Assembly: GCA_017506865.1 (NCBI GenBank)
Contig: JAFCMP010000520.1
Coordinates: forward strand, 620,001 to 684,000
Direction: 5' to 3'
Origin: Tribonema minus
Lineage: Eukaryota; Sar; Xanthophyceae; Tribonematales; Tribonemataceae
Length of the DNA: 64,000 bases
Part shown: one piece after another, positions 63,887 through 64,000 of the stretch
How positions within the stretch are numbered: the first letter of the stretch is position 1
How the letters are laid out: each line of letters opens with the position of its first letter
Program-made: the position numbers and the translations under genes
The notes under the pieces: generated by a model
What the model was told of the DNA's origin: nothing
What the model saw: only the letters and a program-made list of their open reading frames with translations
Database searches by the model: none

Positions 63887-64000
63887 CTGTCCGCACAGCA
63901 GCAGCATTGCAGCACGCATAGATGTTGTCAGCATGGCATTATACTGCACGCTTCCAGGCGGGCGGGGGCGCTAGGTGGGGGTGGGGGTGGGGGTGGGAGT
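63887..64000 (-). other. Intron at the right edge of the CBM6 gene
   Basis: After the acceptor of exon 63886-63797 only non-coding sequence is visible, ending in a GGGGGTG run at the window edge. Confidence 0.6.

Overview
This is nuclear DNA of a complex eukaryote, most likely a unicellular alga with a secondary plastid such as a haptophyte. That is an inference and the lineage is not proven. The supporting signs are genes cut into many short exons by GT-AG introns, GC-rich codons inside exons, degenerate TTAGGG-type arrays scattered through introns, and a pentatricopeptide-repeat (PPR) protein whose N-terminus resembles a plastid-targeting leader. Most long open frames in the window are not genes. 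I rebuilt the genes by joining exons by homology, splice sites and reading phase.

Layout: (1) Left edge to 23303, minus strand: one gene of at least 24 exons. It encodes a secreted chimera: signal peptide, glucose/sorbosone (PQQ-type) dehydrogenase beta-propeller, multicopper oxidase, a CBM6-like carbohydrate-binding module, then a low-complexity linker running toward the left edge. (2) 23304-26421: intergenic, with a ~180-bp tandem repeat. (3) 26422-28381, plus strand: a three-exon DUF1348 (NTF2-like) gene with a 34-nt microexon. (4) 28382-35389: intergenic, no recognised gene. (5) 35390-51237, minus strand: a 14-exon PPR protein of about 705 residues. One of its introns holds two tandem 5S rRNA genes on the same strand. 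(6) 51238-54809: intergenic, with a weak candidate plus-strand gene. (7) 54810 to the right edge, minus strand: the 3' part of a second CBM6 gene, with two CBM6-like units, a Ser/Gly linker, one membrane helix and a short tail.

The pervasive structural theme is exon-edge duplication. Around most exons of all four recognised genes, truncated copies of the exon end, together with its splice site and adjacent intron, are repeated inside the neighbouring intron. Copies carrying a donor lie downstream of the true exon and copies carrying an acceptor lie upstream, so each copy can remain intronic. Many are separated by telomere-like repeats. This seems to be how the introns grew.

Functionally, gene 1 would place a sugar dehydrogenase and an O2-reducing copper oxidase on one polypeptide with a glycan-binding module, outside the cell or in the endomembrane system. 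Gene 7 shares the CBM6 and linker parts and could be a paralogue or a partner anchored in a membrane. The PPR gene points to organelle RNA processing and is unrelated in function.
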